This document shows positions 5,860-5,974 of a DNA stretch of 5,974 nt, in pieces. Origin of the DNA: Candidatus Bruticola papionis (lineage in GTDB: Bacteria; Vulcanimicrobiota; Xenobia; Xenobiales; Xenobiaceae); NCBI GenBank assembly GCA_002407045.1, contig DHKB01000053.1, positions 1 through 5,974 on the forward strand. The letters run 5' to 3'. The first letter of the stretch is position 1; the number at the start of each line of letters is the position of its first letter. The notes below the pieces were generated by a model. The model was not told the DNA's origin, did no database searches, and saw only the letters and a list, made by a program, of their open reading frames with translations. A program made the translations under genes and the position numbers.

Positions 5860-5905
5860 AACTTGTAAATCTCTTTCAGCTGACCAACTCAACCGGAGAG
5901 CTTAC
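5860..5905 (-). other. 5' leader of the tRNA-Trp precursor, foldable as one long hairpin
   Basis: From the predicted transcription start (about 5905) to the mature tRNA, the minus-strand leader can pair GTAA with TTAC and TCTC with GAGA. Inside these, GGTTGA pairs with TCAGCT around a GTTGG loop. The stem begins at the predicted first nucleotide. It would be removed by RNase P. Pairing was found by eye. Confidence 0.4.
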
Positions 5906-5912
5906 GGGGAGT

Positions 5913-5940
5913 ATTCTACTCAAAAGCTAAACTTTGTCAA
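5913..5940 (-). promoter_or_regulatory. Strong sigma-70-type promoter of tRNA-Trp with GC-rich discriminator
   Basis: On the minus strand a perfect TTGACA (5935-5940), a 16-bp spacer and TAGAAT (5913-5918, 5 of 6). The bases after the -10 box read ACTCCCCG. Such C/G-rich discriminators are typical of stable-RNA promoters under stringent control. The predicted start is near 5905. Confidence 0.85.
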
Positions 5941-5974
5941 GAGAAAATCGGCTAAAAGTTGAGCAATTTTTTAT

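Noticed and set aside
5642..5868. Two overlapping plus-strand open frames of 68 and 63 codons
   Set aside because: They run through the tRNA-Trp gene and its terminator on the opposite strand. Their C-terminal sequences are the familiar translations of an antisense tRNA. No Shine-Dalgarno site precedes them.
5784..5974. tRNA-Trp as an integration site for a mobile element
   Set aside because: No second copy of the tRNA 3' end, no integrase and no phage gene is visible. The 25-bp repeat nearby does not resemble the tRNA.

Overview
The window is ordinary bacterial chromosome of moderately low GC. It suggests an anaerobe: it carries an EFR1-type flavodoxin/ferredoxin fusion and an iron-sulfur-flavoprotein-like reductase. 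Shine-Dalgarno sites of the AAGGAG type and a lipoprotein solute-binding protein fit a Firmicutes lineage, possibly a Negativicute, but the sequence does not settle the taxonomy. I saw no mobile element, CRISPR array, toxin-antitoxin pair or phage gene.

From the left edge to 4515, five genes all read leftward (minus strand). In transcription order they are an MBL-fold metallo-hydrolase, a GNAT acetyltransferase, a flavodoxin-fold reductase with an Isf-type cysteine motif, a lipoprotein substrate-binding protein, and its ABC ATPase. The last two form an importer operon whose permease must lie beyond the left edge. The leader between the reductase and the binding protein holds a GC-rich hairpin with a U-rich tail. 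It overlaps a second, AT-rich inverted repeat that reaches the start codon, and there is no visible Shine-Dalgarno site.

The 283-bp divergent region 4516-4798 separates the MBL gene from a rightward EFR1 gene. It holds two mirror-image candidate promoters inside one imperfect dyad. The EFR1 gene ends at a clear intrinsic terminator. A 25-bp tandem duplication follows, and then a stand-alone tRNA-Trp(CCA) on the minus strand with its own strong promoter, GC-rich discriminator, foldable leader and strong terminator.

The genes do not add up to a recognisable new multi-gene system. The parts most worth a second look are regulatory: the double-hairpin leader of the importer, the symmetric divergent promoter and the tandem repeat.
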